Positions 4,651 to 5,330 of a stretch of DNA of 5,330 bases are shown here, piece by piece. The position numbers and the translations under genes are program-made. How positions within the stretch are numbered: the stretch's first letter is position 1; every line of letters starts with the position of its first letter. This stretch comes from CAZDUS01 sp964535015 (GTDB lineage Bacteria; Verrucomicrobiota; Kiritimatiellia; CAIKKV01; CAITUY01): positions 1 to 5,330 of the forward strand of contig CAZHRU010000137.1 in the NCBI GenBank assembly GCA_964535015.1, in the 5' to 3' direction. The notes beneath the pieces were generated by a model that did not search any database, was not told where the DNA came from, and saw nothing but the letters and a program-made list of their open reading frames with translations.

Positions 4651-5330
4651 ATGAAGAAGGATGTATTGACGGTGCAAGAGTATCCAGCAGTGGGCATTCG
4701 TCCGGCCATTGACGGGCGCTACGGCGGGGTGCGGGAATCGCTGGAGGCGCCGACGATGAACATGGCGCGGAAGACGGCGGAACTGATTTCCTCGAAACTG
4801 CGGTATCCGGATGGGCGCCCTGTGCGTTGCGTGGTGGCGGATAGTTGCATTGGCGGGGTCAAGGAGGCGGCGCAATGCGCGGATAAGTTCCGGAAGCAGA
4901 ATGTGGGCGTGTCGCTCACGGTCACGCCGTGCTGGTGTTACGGCAGTGAGACCATGGATATGGATCCGCTGACACCCAAGGCCATCTGGGGGTTCAACGG
5001 GACGGAACGGCCTGGCGCGGTCTATCTGGCGGCGGTGCTGGCCGCCCATGCGCAGAAGGGGTTGCCGGCTTTTGGAATTTACGGTCGCGATGTCCAGGAT
5101 GCCGGGGATACCCGGATTCCGGCGGATGTGGAGACCAAACTGCTACGGTTCGCCAAAGCCGGCCTGGCGGTGGCCATCATGCGCGGAAAGTCTTACCTGT
5201 CGATGGGCGGTTGTTCCATGGGTATTGCCGGTTCGATTGTGGATAACGGTTTTATTGAGGATTATCTGGGGATGAGGGTGGAGTCGGTGGATCTGACGGA
5301 GTTTGCGCGGCGGATCCGGGATAACGTGTT
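4651..5330 (+). CDS. fucI: L-fucose isomerase, N-terminal part (cut by right window edge)
   Basis: The frame is open from ATG 4651 to the window end: 226 codons plus two bases of a protein that is normally about 590 residues. FucI interconverts L-fucose and L-fuculose (and in many bacteria D-arabinose and D-ribulose), the first step before fuculokinase and fuculose-phosphate aldolase yield DHAP and L-lactaldehyde. Conserved blocks are strikingly close to the E. coli enzyme: GIRPAIDGRYGGVRESLE (15-32), TMNMA (35-39), VTPCWCYGSET (91-101), DMDP (103-106), KAIWGFNGTERPGAVYLAA (110-128), and GKSYLSMGG then SMGIAGSIVDN (179-199). The window covers the N1 domain and the start of N2. The metal-binding Glu, Asp and His of the family (Glu337, Asp361 and His528 in E. 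coli) lie beyond the edge, so catalytic competence cannot be judged. Rest of the operon is unseen. Confidence 0.96.
   Translation, partial: MKKDVLTVQEYPAVGIRPAIDGRYGGVRESLEAPTMNMARKTAELISSKLRYPDGRPVRCVVADSCIGGVKEAAQCADKFRKQNVGVSLTVTPCWCYGSETMDMDPLTPKAIWGFNGTERPGAVYLAAVLAAHAQKGLPAFGIYGRDVQDAGDTRIPADVETKLLRFAKAGLAVAIMRGKSYLSMGGCSMGIAGSIVDNGFIEDYLGMRVESVDLTEFARRIRDNV

Overview
The window is high-GC bacterial DNA with six protein-coding genes. Two are cut by the window edges: a substrate-binding protein at the left and fucI at the right. Reading the sequence directly, every gene belongs to a recognisable family, and I see no phage, transposase, CRISPR, rRNA or tRNA. The taxonomic hint is weak. 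The gene types (an L-fucose isomerase, a bacterial beta-CASP metallo-hydrolase, and an aldo/keto reductase carrying two Fe-S cluster motifs) and the degenerate short-period intergenic repeats are what I would expect from an anaerobic or facultative polysaccharide-degrading bacterium, perhaps of the Planctomycetes-Verrucomicrobia-Lentisphaerae-Kiritimatiellae assemblage. That is an inference from general impression, not from a search.

Layout. On the minus strand (positions 2054 to 1) lies a two-gene transcription unit. It starts with a 464-residue MBL-fold/beta-CASP hydrolase and continues, after 12 nt, into an extracellular solute-binding protein that runs off the left edge. The Shine-Dalgarno of the second gene touches the stop codon of the first, so the two are probably co-transcribed. 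The 296-bp divergent intergenic region (2055-2350) is the most unusual part. It holds a purine/G-rich tract, a 70-bp array of ten degenerate 7-bp units (consensus RGAATNC), three tandem 9-bp units (CACGAAGNN), and a candidate promoter for the rightward genes.

On the plus strand, folB (dihydroneopterin aldolase) and folE (GTP cyclohydrolase I) overlap by an ATGA and form a pterin/folate operon. FolE makes 7,8-dihydroneopterin triphosphate from GTP. After dephosphorylation FolB cleaves dihydroneopterin to 6-hydroxymethyl-dihydropterin. Next comes an aldo/keto reductase with a C-terminal ferredoxin-like region (eight cysteines in two 4Fe-4S motifs), preceded by an imperfect inverted repeat. A 165-bp gap with a foldable stem, an 8-bp palindrome and a candidate promoter then leads to the 5' part of fucI (L-fucose isomerase), which enters L-fucose catabolism.

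I did not find a clearly new biological system. The best candidates for a second look are the two adjacent short-period repeat arrays, the operon pairing of a beta-CASP nuclease-like protein with a solute-binding protein, and the possible leaderless start of the beta-CASP gene.
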